Positions 1 to 6,219 are shown, counted from the stretch's first letter. The stretch: DNA of 6,298 nucleotides from an uncultured Akkermansia sp. (GCA_904501955.1 CAJGCY010000147.1:1-6298), one strand, 5' to 3'. Notes: generated from the sequence alone by a model not told the origin. Translations and numbers: made by a program.

Positions 1-182
1 ATGTCGGCCTACGCTGCGTCGCTTCGCTCCGTCGCTCCGGGCTCAATTTTCTTTTTTTACGCTACCCGGGGTTCCGCGGCTTCGCCGCTCCACCGCCGGG
101 CTATTTTATGGCGCCCCTCCGGGGCTCTGAATTCCGCTCGCTGACGCTCGCAATCTGATTTACAACTTCCGATTTATCGAGC
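1..182 (-). repeat. Left copy of composite GC-rich dispersed repeat
   Basis: This non-coding stretch holds one copy of a composite repeat, read on the minus strand. Its inner end is a 20-bp sequence (163-182, minus strand GCTCGATAAATCGGAAGTTG) that recurs perfectly and inverted at 5992-6011. Then comes a GCGAGCG-type stretch and a hairpin module at 65-127. The module holds a GCCCC-GGA-GGGGC hairpin, an ATAAAATAG linker, and a GCGGC-GAA-GCCGC hairpin enclosed by CCCGG/CCGGG arms. The outer 60 bases are rich in GCTTCGCTCCG-like words. An open frame at 1-144 runs straight through the repeat and is not credible as a gene. REP-like function is inferred; no transposase lies in the window. Confidence 0.75.
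163..182 (-). repeat. 20-bp perfect inverted repeat, left arm
   Basis: The plus strand reads CAACTTCCGATTTATCGAGC, the exact reverse complement of 5992-6011. It forms the inner edge of the left composite repeat and contains a small CGAT-AA-ATCG palindrome. Weaker similarity continues inward on both sides: a CTAAAA word lies exactly 13 nt inside the shared GAGC in each copy, so the true element may reach about 201-205. Confidence 0.85.
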
Positions 183-283
183 TGATTGAAAGCGACTAAA
201 ATTACCAACAGCGCGTATGCATCTATACCCTCCTACGGTTTATACAGGGGCGGAAAGCCCTTGGGGAGTTGAGACGCAACGCT

Positions 284-322
284 ATAAAACCACCCTCGCT
301 GTGCTCTTAACAGCGAGGGTGG
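284..322 (-). terminator. Intrinsic terminator after pstS
   Basis: A perfect 12-bp stem (290-301 with 311-322, CCACCCTCGCTG and its complement) encloses a 9-nt loop. On the minus strand it is followed directly by TTTTAT (289-284), the U-tract of a Rho-independent terminator. It lies 24 bp beyond the pstS stop codon and points the same way, so it should end the porin-pstS transcript. The remaining bases out to the left repeat (183-283) show no gene and no other clear structure. Confidence 0.93.
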
Positions 323-346
323 CGGATACTGAACTATATGATGAGT

Positions 347-1336
347 TTACAGAGTAGGCTCAATCAATTTCACCACATCCTGCGGCAAGGCTACATAATT
401 GAGCTCAGTAGCCATACCGGCACCCTTAGTGTAGCACCACATAAAGTACTCACGCAGGGTAGACTTCACCTCTGCCGGGCAATCCTTACGCATGAGAATG
501 TACGTAACACCGGTAATGGGCCAGCTCTTTGCGCCGGGCACATTGGTAAGCTCCATATAGAAACCGGGGGCGTTTTTCCAGTCTGCGCACGAAGCCGCGG
601 CGGAGAAACTCTCCTGAGACGGAGCAATAAACTTACCGTCAGCGTTCTCCAAGCAGGCGCAAGCCAACTTAGCCTCTACGGCATACGTATATTCCGTGTA
701 ACCGATGGAGCCCTTAATCTTGGAAACCGTGTTACAGACACCGGGGTTTTTCTGCCCACCGATACCAACGGGCCATTTTACGGAAGAGCCCTGCCCGACT
801 TGAGCCTTCCAAGTCGGGGATATCTTGGAAAGATAGTTGGTGAAGATAAAGGAGGTACCGCTGGAATCCGAACGGCGCACAACGGTGATTTTCAGTTTGG
901 GCAAGCGGAGCTTGGGGTTCAAGGCCCTAATGGCGGGATCATTCCAATGGGTGATTTTACCCAGGTAGATGTTCGCCAGCACCTCTTTACTGAGTTTGAG
1001 CTGAGAATCCTTGATCCCCGGCACGTTAACAATGACCACGACACCGCCGGTGAGCATGGGGAACTGCACGAGCCCGAACTCCGCCTGCTGTTCAAGCGTG
1101 AGCGGATTGTCCGTACCGGCAAAATCCACGGTTCCGGCTTTAATTTGGTTCAGACCGGCGCCGGAACCCACACTCTGGTAGGTGATTTGGGTGCCGGGGT
1201 TTTGCTCGCTGTAGCTATAGGTCCAGCGGCGATAAACAGGCGCCGGGAAAGAGGCACCGGCACCGGTTACAGTGGCTTCATCCGCTTGACTCATGGAAGC
1301 CAAGCCCATCATGATGACAAACAGTTTCTTTAACAT
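347..1336 (-). CDS. pstS: Periplasmic phosphate-binding protein, PstS family
   Basis: A 329-residue substrate-binding protein that should capture inorganic phosphate in the periplasm for a Pst-type ABC importer. Residues 1-18 form a signal peptide (MLKK start, hydrophobic core, SQA cleavage before DEATV). The family motifs are all present: TGAGASFPAPVY (24-35), YQSVGSGAG (53-61), DFAGTDNPL (71-79), RSDSSGTSF (155-163), GSIGYTEYTYA (209-219) and WPITGVTYILM (272-282). By comparison with E. coli PstS, the phosphate ligands correspond to S29/F30, S58, D76, R155 and S159-G160-T161, so binding should be intact; Ser replaces the usual Thr at position 29. The length is normal for the family. The six cysteines of the mature part (201, 226, 228, 250, 286, 301) are an unusually high number for a PstS and could form disulfides. 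The gene lies 42 bp after the porin, has no obvious Shine-Dalgarno, and is followed by a terminator rather than by pstC, pstA or pstB. An antisense frame of similar length is a shadow. Confidence 0.95.
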   Translation of the reverse strand: MLKKLFVIMMGLASMSQADEATVTGAGASFPAPVYRRWTYSYSEQNPGTQITYQSVGSGAGLNQIKAGTVDFAGTDNPLTLEQQAEFGLVQFPMLTGGVVVIVNVPGIKDSQLKLSKEVLANIYLGKITHWNDPAIRALNPKLRLPKLKITVVRRSDSSGTSFIFTNYLSKISPTWKAQVGQGSSVKWPVGIGGQKNPGVCNTVSKIKGSIGYTEYTYAVEAKLACACLENADGKFIAPSQESFSAAASCADWKNAPGFYMELTNVPGAKSWPITGVTYILMRKDCPAEVKSTLREYFMWCYTKGAGMATELNYVALPQDVVKLIEPTL

Positions 1337-1378
1337 GTGTGTGTAAAAGGTTAAGAATTAATAAAACGGGTTACGACA

Positions 1379-2620
1379 TCAGAAATCCCAACGGGCACCG
1401 GCAGATAACTGCCAGCCGGTAAAGGCTTTGTCACCGTCGGCGTCCGTACCGTGCGAGTTAATGTACTCTGCACCGAACATCAGCTTCATGGCGTGCGGAT
1501 TTTCCGGGCACACGTAATAGTTGGCACCGAAGTAGAGGCCATGTTGCAAATCACAGGTACCGGAGTAGGTGGAGTTCGTCGTATAGTAGCGGCTGTCAGA
1601 GGAAACCGCATTGCTACCCGCGGCTAACTGGTAGCGAGCCACGGCCTCCCAGTGCGGCGATAAGCGGTAGGCAGGCATCAAGACCAAGCCGAACACGTTT
1701 TCGCCCCCCTCATCAGCGCCATACACGTTGAAGCCCGCAATACCTTCCGCCATAAAGGAGAAGTTATCTTGCTTCTTTTCCCAAGTAAGAGCCAGCACAT
1801 CCTGAGCACCGGCGCCGGCATATTCCGTACCGGGGTGAGCCTCGCCCTGCTTGTGGCTGCTGTGCATGTAATCCAAGTACAAGCGGCTGTTTTTGCCGAG
1901 CTCGTAACTGATGGAAGCCCCCAGCAAGTATCCGTCCTCGCTGTTTAAGGAAGGCTCTAACCACGTATTTTCTCCGCGCTGGCCGTTTGCCCAAATACCG
2001 GCATTCCATTGGAAGCGGGCTTTTTTGTCCGAGCTGCCCAATGAGAGGCCATAGAGTTTTTCAGCCTTGAGCTGATTCACGATGGCGGAACGCTCCAGAG
2101 TGAGGATTTTGGCACTGGAGGTGCGGTATTCCCCCATGTAGGCGGGTTTATGTTTACCGAAGTTCACCACGAGCGGATCAAAGTGACCGGAGATATAAAA
2201 TTCATCCACCGAGGCGGAGGAGGAGGAGCGATTCCAGCGCCCATCACCGTATTTATAACGGCCATCTACTCCGCCAACATTCCACACACCTTTCAGGGTG
2301 AAACGGTTGAACACCTTTGCCTGAGCGCCGAGGCGGAAGCGGCGCCATTCATTATTATCACGCTTATCTCGGCCGTCAGCACCGCCTTTCAGGCGGTCTG
2401 TACCACCGGCGGGGTCTACCAAAGCCCCTTGGTACTGCCCTCTGAACTTGAGAGAGAACTCCTGGATGTACGGATTTTCAGCACCATCTCGCTCCGCGTT
2501 GAAGAGAGTGAAGCTATCCTTTGCCCAATCGCAGAAGTTGAAATCAGCCTGTTGCTGAGCTTGAGCGAGAGAACCGGCCCCCATTGCGAGAGCCACCAAC
2601 ATCATGGTTTGTTTTTTCAT
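1379..2620 (-). CDS. Outer-membrane porin, phosphate-selective O/P type
   Basis: A 413-residue beta-barrel porin resembling the OprP/OprO family (Porin_O_P). Residues 1-21 are a signal peptide (MKKQ start, SLAQA cleavage before QQQADF). The family-like stretches are RRFRLGAQAKVFNRFTLKG (93-111), GKHKPAYMGEYRTSSAKILT (155-174) followed by LERSAIVNQL, and, near the end, GANYYV with MKLMFGAEY (365-386). Alternating aromatic strands run through the C-terminal half, and the last residue is Phe (ARWDF), the usual recognition signal of the outer-membrane assembly machinery. C356 and C371 may form an extracellular disulfide. The stop codon is 42 bp upstream of pstS, so the two are probably co-transcribed and would act in sequence: passage through the outer membrane, then capture in the periplasm. 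Phosphate selectivity is inferred from the family and the neighbour; the basic pore residues cannot be checked by eye. A long hairpin ends 3 nt before the start codon, and no Shine-Dalgarno is evident. Confidence 0.88.
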   Translation of the reverse strand: MKKQTMMLVALAMGAGSLAQAQQQADFNFCDWAKDSFTLFNAERDGAENPYIQEFSLKFRGQYQGALVDPAGGTDRLKGGADGRDKRDNNEWRRFRLGAQAKVFNRFTLKGVWNVGGVDGRYKYGDGRWNRSSSSASVDEFYISGHFDPLVVNFGKHKPAYMGEYRTSSAKILTLERSAIVNQLKAEKLYGLSLGSSDKKARFQWNAGIWANGQRGENTWLEPSLNSEDGYLLGASISYELGKNSRLYLDYMHSSHKQGEAHPGTEYAGAGAQDVLALTWEKKQDNFSFMAEGIAGFNVYGADEGGENVFGLVLMPAYRLSPHWEAVARYQLAAGSNAVSSDSRYYTTNSTYSGTCDLQHGLYFGANYYVCPENPHAMKLMFGAEYINSHGTDADGDKAFTGWQLSAGARWDF

Positions 2621-2623
2621 GTT

Positions 2624-2681
2624 ACGTTGTTATGTATTTTGTGTCGGCCCTGTGAGAGCCGACACCCATACTTAACAACGT
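2624..2681 (-). promoter_or_regulatory. Extended hairpin over the porin translation start
   Basis: A 58-nt imperfect inverted repeat covers positions -61 to -4 relative to the porin ATG. The outer arms pair over 9 bp (2624-2632 with 2673-2681, ACGTTGTTA and TAACAACGT). After a single mismatch there are 4 more pairs (2634-2637 with 2668-2671), a 3-by-2 internal loop, and 8 perfect pairs (2641-2648 with 2658-2665, GTGTCGGC and GCCGACAC) closing a 9-nt loop. No T-run follows on either strand, so it does not look like a terminator. If transcribed, its 3' arm would occupy the ribosome-binding region, which suggests control of translation; a DNA-level operator is the alternative. I see no convincing promoter between 2682 and 2825. 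Confidence 0.7.
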
Positions 2682-2825
2682 TTTGCCTATTTTTTCAAGA
2701 TTTCTACGGTAATGATTAAGCCACATTCATTATGGCGATTTTGACACAATGAGCGGAAGGCTCTGGTTATGTGTGCGGTTGATGAGGTAAACAGTCCGCA
2801 AATCAGCTTGCTTCACATGCAGCGT

Positions 2826-3566
2826 TTATTCTGAGCGCGGGGCGAGCTCACCACAAATGCCGAAGCGCAGGCGGATGGGCACTTTGATGCTGTGGGCAAC
2901 TGTGTATTGCTTGCAGCAAAAGCGCACAGCCTTTTGCTTTTTAGGTAAGGCATAAACATAGCAGACCTCCTTATTATCCGCTGTAGACATAACCGCACAT
3001 ATCGCCTTACCATCAGCACCCTCGCAGCGCAAAAAGGGTACTAAACCGGACTCCGCTGGGAATGTAACCACCAGGGCTTCCTCATCGGCATCTACGCTGA
3101 CGTACTCTTCCGACGGATCGGCGAGGCGCAGGTTAATATCCCACTCCAGCAGCTGCACCTGCTGCGGCAATTTTTCCACGGGCAGCAAGTCCGTACGATG
3201 TTCCACCGGTTCTTTGCACAAATCCAACAGCAAGGTACCCGTAAAGGTTACAGAGTTAGACTGAGGGAAGGCAAATCTCACATAGACAGAGGCATGAGAC
3301 AAAGTAACTCCGGCTTCGCATGAGGCACTCGCCGGCACAATCTCCCCGCGGGCGTTGCGCAGCTCCGGGTTATCCTCCAAATCTGCATGAAGCGCTGCGG
3401 CGAATCCCTCCGGCAGTGGCACGACAATTTCCGCAACAAGCGGCTTAACCTCATCCTCCCCCACCGCGCAATGGATTCGCTCCACATAAGGGGTAGGCAA
3501 CTCCTCCGCATGGCAAACAGTAGCCAGCGCACTTAAACACAAGGCAAATAAAGGGTTTAATTTCAT
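2826..3566 (-). CDS. Secreted Cys-rich protein, single-domain paralogue of unknown function
   Basis: A 246-residue protein I do not recognise. Residues 1-20 are a signal peptide (MKLN start, CHA cleavage before EELP), so it is exported to the periplasm or beyond. It has no other membrane segment and appears beta-rich. It is a diverged copy of the domain found in the two upstream genes: NARGEIVPA (71-79) aligns with the D-x-x-G/N-x-D-L-x-A motif, VTFTG (106-110) with the VSG motif, and VPIRLRFGIC (229-238) with the final VPFxYxLxxxG motif. The mature part has nine cysteines (33, 83, 117, 181, 190, 202, 217, 218, 238), more than its paralogues, which suggests disulfides or metal binding. The start codon overlaps the upstream stop as ATGA, so translation is probably coupled. 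It is the last gene of the three-gene operon, and no clear terminator follows it. Confidence 0.8.
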   Translation of the reverse strand: MKLNPLFALCLSALATVCHAEELPTPYVERIHCAVGEDEVKPLVAEIVVPLPEGFAAALHADLEDNPELRNARGEIVPASASCEAGVTLSHASVYVRFAFPQSNSVTFTGTLLLDLCKEPVEHRTDLLPVEKLPQQVQLLEWDINLRLADPSEEYVSVDADEEALVVTFPAESGLVPFLRCEGADGKAICAVMSTADNKEVCYVYALPKKQKAVRFCCKQYTVAHSIKVPIRLRFGICGELAPRSE

Positions 3567-4327
3567 TGTTCAGCAGTGGTTTGGGGTTCTTTCTTCTTGG
3601 CATACTGCACCCCATTCAGAGAGATGCGGAAGCTGAAGGGGATGCGCACCTCCTCCAGCACCGGGGTATAGCGCAGGCTTATCGACACCGTTTCCGGCAT
3701 ATCTTCTATCTTGTAGTATTCAGTTCTGTAGGTGCCAACACACTGTGAGTAAGCGGAGCTCACCTCCAAGGCATCATCTTCCGGGCTTGTCACCACAATA
3801 TCCGAGATAATATCTGAGGGAAAATTCACCAGCACAGCAACGAGCCCCGGTCCGCGGTGCGGCTCATACCTGATGTGAGCCACGTGCTCACCCAAGGCGA
3901 TATCCCCACCCTGTTGCAGGTTAATCACTTTGGTTTCCGTTTCGCGGGGCTCACCAAGCATGCGCCCGCACAGCGTACCGCTCACCTTCACCCAAGCACC
4001 ACGGGCAGGATATACCGTCGTGATACGAACATCATCACTCCGTAAGTCCCACTCTGAGCACCGCGCCAGCAAATCATTCCCCTTGGAATCAACCGCCTTC
4101 AGATGCTCAATGGCAGTGGGTAACAGATTCTCTAGGGGCTCATTAGCCAGCCGGATGGAGATGGGAGGCATGCCGCTGAAGCGCGGAGTGCCGTCCGCAT
4201 TCTCGCCGAGATAATTGACTTCCGTAGACGGGAACTCAAAAACATAAGCCCCCACTCGCACCTGTGGCTCCGCAATAGCAACGGAGCAGCAGGCAAGGAA
4301 CATCGTTAATAGTTTTTTCATAAGCAT
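3563..4327 (-). CDS. Secreted single-domain paralogue of unknown function
   Basis: A 254-residue protein of unrecognised family. The signal peptide is residues 1-19 (MLMKKLLTMFLACC then SVAIA, cleaved before EPQ). The FLAC stretch is only a poor lipobox, so signal peptidase I is more likely. The mature part is one copy of the locus domain: DSKGNDLLA (80-88), WVKVSG (112-117) and a C-terminal VRIPFSFRISLNGVQ (227-241), which matches the end of the upstream protein almost residue for residue. A short Lys-rich hydrophilic tail follows (KKKEPQ). Nothing suggests a catalytic site; a beta-sandwich or adhesion-like structural role is only a guess. ATG at 4321 (MKKLL) is an equally reasonable start and gives a more typical signal peptide. 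The gene begins 11 bp after the upstream stop and overlaps the next gene by 4 nt. Confidence 0.82.
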   Translation of the reverse strand: MLMKKLLTMFLACCSVAIAEPQVRVGAYVFEFPSTEVNYLGENADGTPRFSGMPPISIRLANEPLENLLPTAIEHLKAVDSKGNDLLARCSEWDLRSDDVRITTVYPARGAWVKVSGTLCGRMLGEPRETETKVINLQQGGDIALGEHVAHIRYEPHRGPGLVAVLVNFPSDIISDIVVTSPEDDALEVSSAYSQCVGTYRTEYYKIEDMPETVSISLRYTPVLEEVRIPFSFRISLNGVQYAKKKEPQTTAEQ

Positions 4328-4338
4328 TATATTATATC

Positions 4339-5904
4339 TCAGTTCTGTTGTTGTACGCCCCCGAGGGACACCTTGTACGAGAAGGGGATACGGCGCACGC
4401 TCGAAGCCTTCAGCTTATTGAAAGACAGCTTGAAGCGCTGAGGTTTGCCGTCAAAAACGGCGTACATTTTCATATTTTCCAAGCCCTTCTCACCCTGACT
4501 GTATGAAAACGCAGCCTGGCAGGGGTCTTGCCCGTCTTCCGTCGTCAGCTGCACGTCTTCCGGTTGAGCACCTTCCGGCAGGGAATCAAAGGTGAGTGTA
4601 ACCTGATAAGGCTCATGCTGCAGCTGTTGATGCTCAATAGAGTTTTTCATCCAAGATTCAAGCGGAGCCGTACCTATAGTGGCGCTGTACCCGCACATAT
4701 TCACCCGAGCCCCCACCGTATTCTCCACCACGGTGGATTCAAAGAGCTCTGAAGCTACGCCCAGATGCAGCTCGTACACGCCGGACACCGTCACCGAATC
4801 CGTAGACGGGGTGCTAAAGCGAATGGAGGCGCGGGCGCAGTCGCTCCGGAACTCCTGTTGGTCAACTTCTGCCGTCAAATCACGCCCGGAGGCATCCTGC
4901 ACATGCAGCTCCGTAACGGAGGCCTGCACGAAGCGCTGCGTATCACTGTACAAATCCGCCTTAATGCCCATGGAATAAACATCATGCATATACCCCACCG
5001 ACAACTCCGCCACGGATACCATGACGGGGTGCTCTGCCGTGTTGATTTTCAAGTACTGAGGCTCCTCCTTCGGTACCGGGGTGCCCTGCAACGCGGGGTC
5101 GTAGGGTAAGGGCTGCGCACCGTCCATGGTTAAGCGATAGCGGAACGGCACCTCCCGTGTTTCATCGGGCTGCCAACAGGTAACGCTGAGACTGCGCAGC
5201 TCGGAGAGCTCCACGTAAGGTATAAACCTACTCGCAAGCTTCGCCTCATCGATAACCACGAAATTCCTCCCCATATCACCGGCCTCGGTTTCATATTGCT
5301 CGTGCATGATGATGCTCCCTGCCTCGCTCAAATCGAAATCTTCCCAATCGCCGTCAGCATTTTCATACCCCACGCTCTTGATTTCTCCCAGCCCGGGCTC
5401 CGGGGTAAGCAACCACCTCTCCTCACCGCCGATTTGAACACGCTTAACGTTAATGCTATGCGTGCCGACTTTCCACACGCCCTCACCGGAGGCCTGCAAA
5501 TCCACCTCAAGCACTTCAGATTTTCCGCTCTTTGACTGCACCACGGCAATGCCCTGCACCTCTACCCACTCGCCGTGCGGGTATACCTCGTCACCCGCCC
5601 TCACCCGGAAAAAGTAGCTCCCGCCATAGGAAAAATGCGCTTGCAAATCCCTATTTTCGGCATCAATCAGGCGGCAATTTTTGACACTCTTCACCTCCAC
5701 GACACCGGATTTCAGAAAAAAATCAACCTGCAGAGGCATGGGGACAAACCGTTTGACATGGTTATCCGACAGCTGCAAAGCCTGCTGAGCAAACCCGACT
5801 TCCACCCCCGCCACAGCAAAATCCGGGGCATCCCCCTCCTCCGCCGCGACAGCCCCCATGCTCATCAACATGGCAAGAAAAGTAGTTTTTGCGCAATTCA
5901 CCAT
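4339..5904 (-). CDS. Secreted two-domain protein of unknown function, first gene of operon
   Basis: I do not recognise a named family. With the start at 5904 it has 521 residues and a clean signal peptide (MVNCAKTTFLAMLMSMGAVAA, cut before EEG). The frame is open to an ATG at 5970, but that start would bury the signal peptide 22 residues in and would place the promoter inside the gene, so 5904 is preferred. Two copies of the locus domain follow: about 29-264 and about 283-521, joined by a Pro-rich linker (265-282). Copy 1 has DAENRDLQA (81-89), VEVQG (114-118) and VPFRYRLTMDGAQ (252-264). Copy 2 has DASGRDLTA (337-345), VTVSG (371-375) and IPFSYKVSLGGVQ (506-518). Both look beta-rich and acidic, with no visible catalytic motif or transmembrane helix after the signal. 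It is likely periplasmic or surface-located, and heads the operon with its two paralogues. Confidence 0.82.
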   Translation of the reverse strand: MVNCAKTTFLAMLMSMGAVAAEEGDAPDFAVAGVEVGFAQQALQLSDNHVKRFVPMPLQVDFFLKSGVVEVKSVKNCRLIDAENRDLQAHFSYGGSYFFRVRAGDEVYPHGEWVEVQGIAVVQSKSGKSEVLEVDLQASGEGVWKVGTHSINVKRVQIGGEERWLLTPEPGLGEIKSVGYENADGDWEDFDLSEAGSIIMHEQYETEAGDMGRNFVVIDEAKLASRFIPYVELSELRSLSVTCWQPDETREVPFRYRLTMDGAQPLPYDPALQGTPVPKEEPQYLKINTAEHPVMVSVAELSVGYMHDVYSMGIKADLYSDTQRFVQASVTELHVQDASGRDLTAEVDQQEFRSDCARASIRFSTPSTDSVTVSGVYELHLGVASELFESTVVENTVGARVNMCGYSATIGTAPLESWMKNSIEHQQLQHEPYQVTLTFDSLPEGAQPEDVQLTTEDGQDPCQAAFSYSQGEKGLENMKMYAVFDGKPQRFKLSFNKLKASSVRRIPFSYKVSLGGVQQQN

Positions 5905-5910
5905 GCCAAG

Positions 5911-5939
5911 CTTATAACATATTCCCCACACAAGTACAA
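5911..5939 (-). promoter_or_regulatory. Sigma70-like promoter giving a leaderless start
   Basis: On the minus strand a TTGTAC -35 candidate (5939-5934) is separated by exactly 17 bp from TATAAG (5916-5911), which is preceded by TG one base upstream (TGTTATAAG, an extended -10). Conventional spacing puts +1 at 5904, which is the A of the ATG chosen for the first secreted protein, so the transcript would be leaderless. No Shine-Dalgarno could fit between. The -35 match is only partial; the extended -10 is the stronger part. Confidence 0.6.
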
Positions 5940-5991
5940 GCGGATTTTTCGAGATAAACACTCTGTGCAAGTTTTTAGTTGATTGCAGACT

Positions 5992-6011
5992 GCTCGATAA
6001 ATCGGAAGTTG
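5992..6011 (+). repeat. 20-bp perfect inverted repeat, right arm
   Basis: GCTCGATAAATCGGAAGTTG, the exact reverse complement of 163-182. Both arms face outward with the hairpin module on the distal side, so the five-gene block lies between them. Confidence 0.85.
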
Positions 6012-6159
6012 AAGGGGTGATGGTGGGGGAATTTTGCGAGCGTAAGCGCCTGCCACGGCGTAGCTGCGCAGCAGCGAAGACGGGAGCCTAAATTTGAGCC
6101 CCGGAGGGGCGCTATAAAATAGCCCGGCGGTGGAGCCCCGCAAGGGGCGGAACCCCGGG
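5992..6159 (+). repeat. Right copy of composite GC-rich dispersed repeat
   Basis: This is the inverted partner of the left-edge repeat, here on the plus strand. It starts with the 20-bp arm (5992-6011), continues through a GCGAGCGTAAGCG stretch and about 49 nt not present on the left, and reaches the hairpin module at 6096-6159. The module matches 65-127 almost base for base (GAGCCCCGGAGGGGCGC, then ATAAAATAGCCCGGCGGTGG, then GGAACCCCGGG). The exceptions are one linker base and the second hairpin, which is GCCCC-GCAA-GGGGC here against GCGGC-GAA-GCCGC on the left. The change keeps the stem paired. Minus-strand open frames crossing it (for example 6257-5898) translate the repeat and are not genes. 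Confidence 0.78.
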
Positions 6160-6183
6160 AAACGGCCACAAAAACAAATGCGA

Positions 6184-6218
6184 ACCCCGGAGGGGTGGCA
6201 TAAAGCGTGGCTCGGAAT
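6184..6218 (+). repeat. Third, partial hairpin module
   Basis: ACCCC-GGA-GGGGT (6184-6196) is followed by GGCATAAAGCGTGGCTCGG, which parallels the GCCCC-GGA-GGGGC plus CTATAAAATAGCCCGG order of the full modules. The outermost pair has changed from G-C to A-T while staying paired. The second hairpin is absent, so this is a partial or diverged copy next to the right element. Confidence 0.6.
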
Positions 6219-6219
6219 T

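Noticed and set aside
65..127. CRISPR array
   Set aside because: The repeats are few, self-complementary and inverted between the two edges, with no regular spacer arrangement and no cas genes.
1..144. Plus-strand open frame of 47 codons starting at base 1
   Set aside because: It lies wholly within the dispersed repeat and has no independent coding evidence.
338..1333. Plus-strand open frame of 331 codons
   Set aside because: It is the antisense of pstS almost end to end. The minus-strand frame has clear PstS motifs and a signal peptide; the plus frame has no recognisable features.
2641..2665. Terminator for the three-gene operon
   Set aside because: There is no T-run on the minus strand after the stem, and the stem is part of a larger hairpin abutting the porin start.
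2150..2719. Plus-strand open frame of 189 codons
   Set aside because: It is antisense to the porin and runs through the leader hairpin. Its product has no recognisable features, and the porin frame is well supported.
3563..4327. Lipoprotein signal in the second secreted protein (FLACC)
   Set aside because: The -3 residue is Phe rather than Leu/Val/Ile, and a good signal peptidase I site (AIA before EPQ) follows.
5905..5970. N-terminal extension of the two-domain secreted protein to the ATG at 5970
   Set aside because: It would place the signal peptide 22 residues inside the protein and would overlap the -10/-35 candidate.
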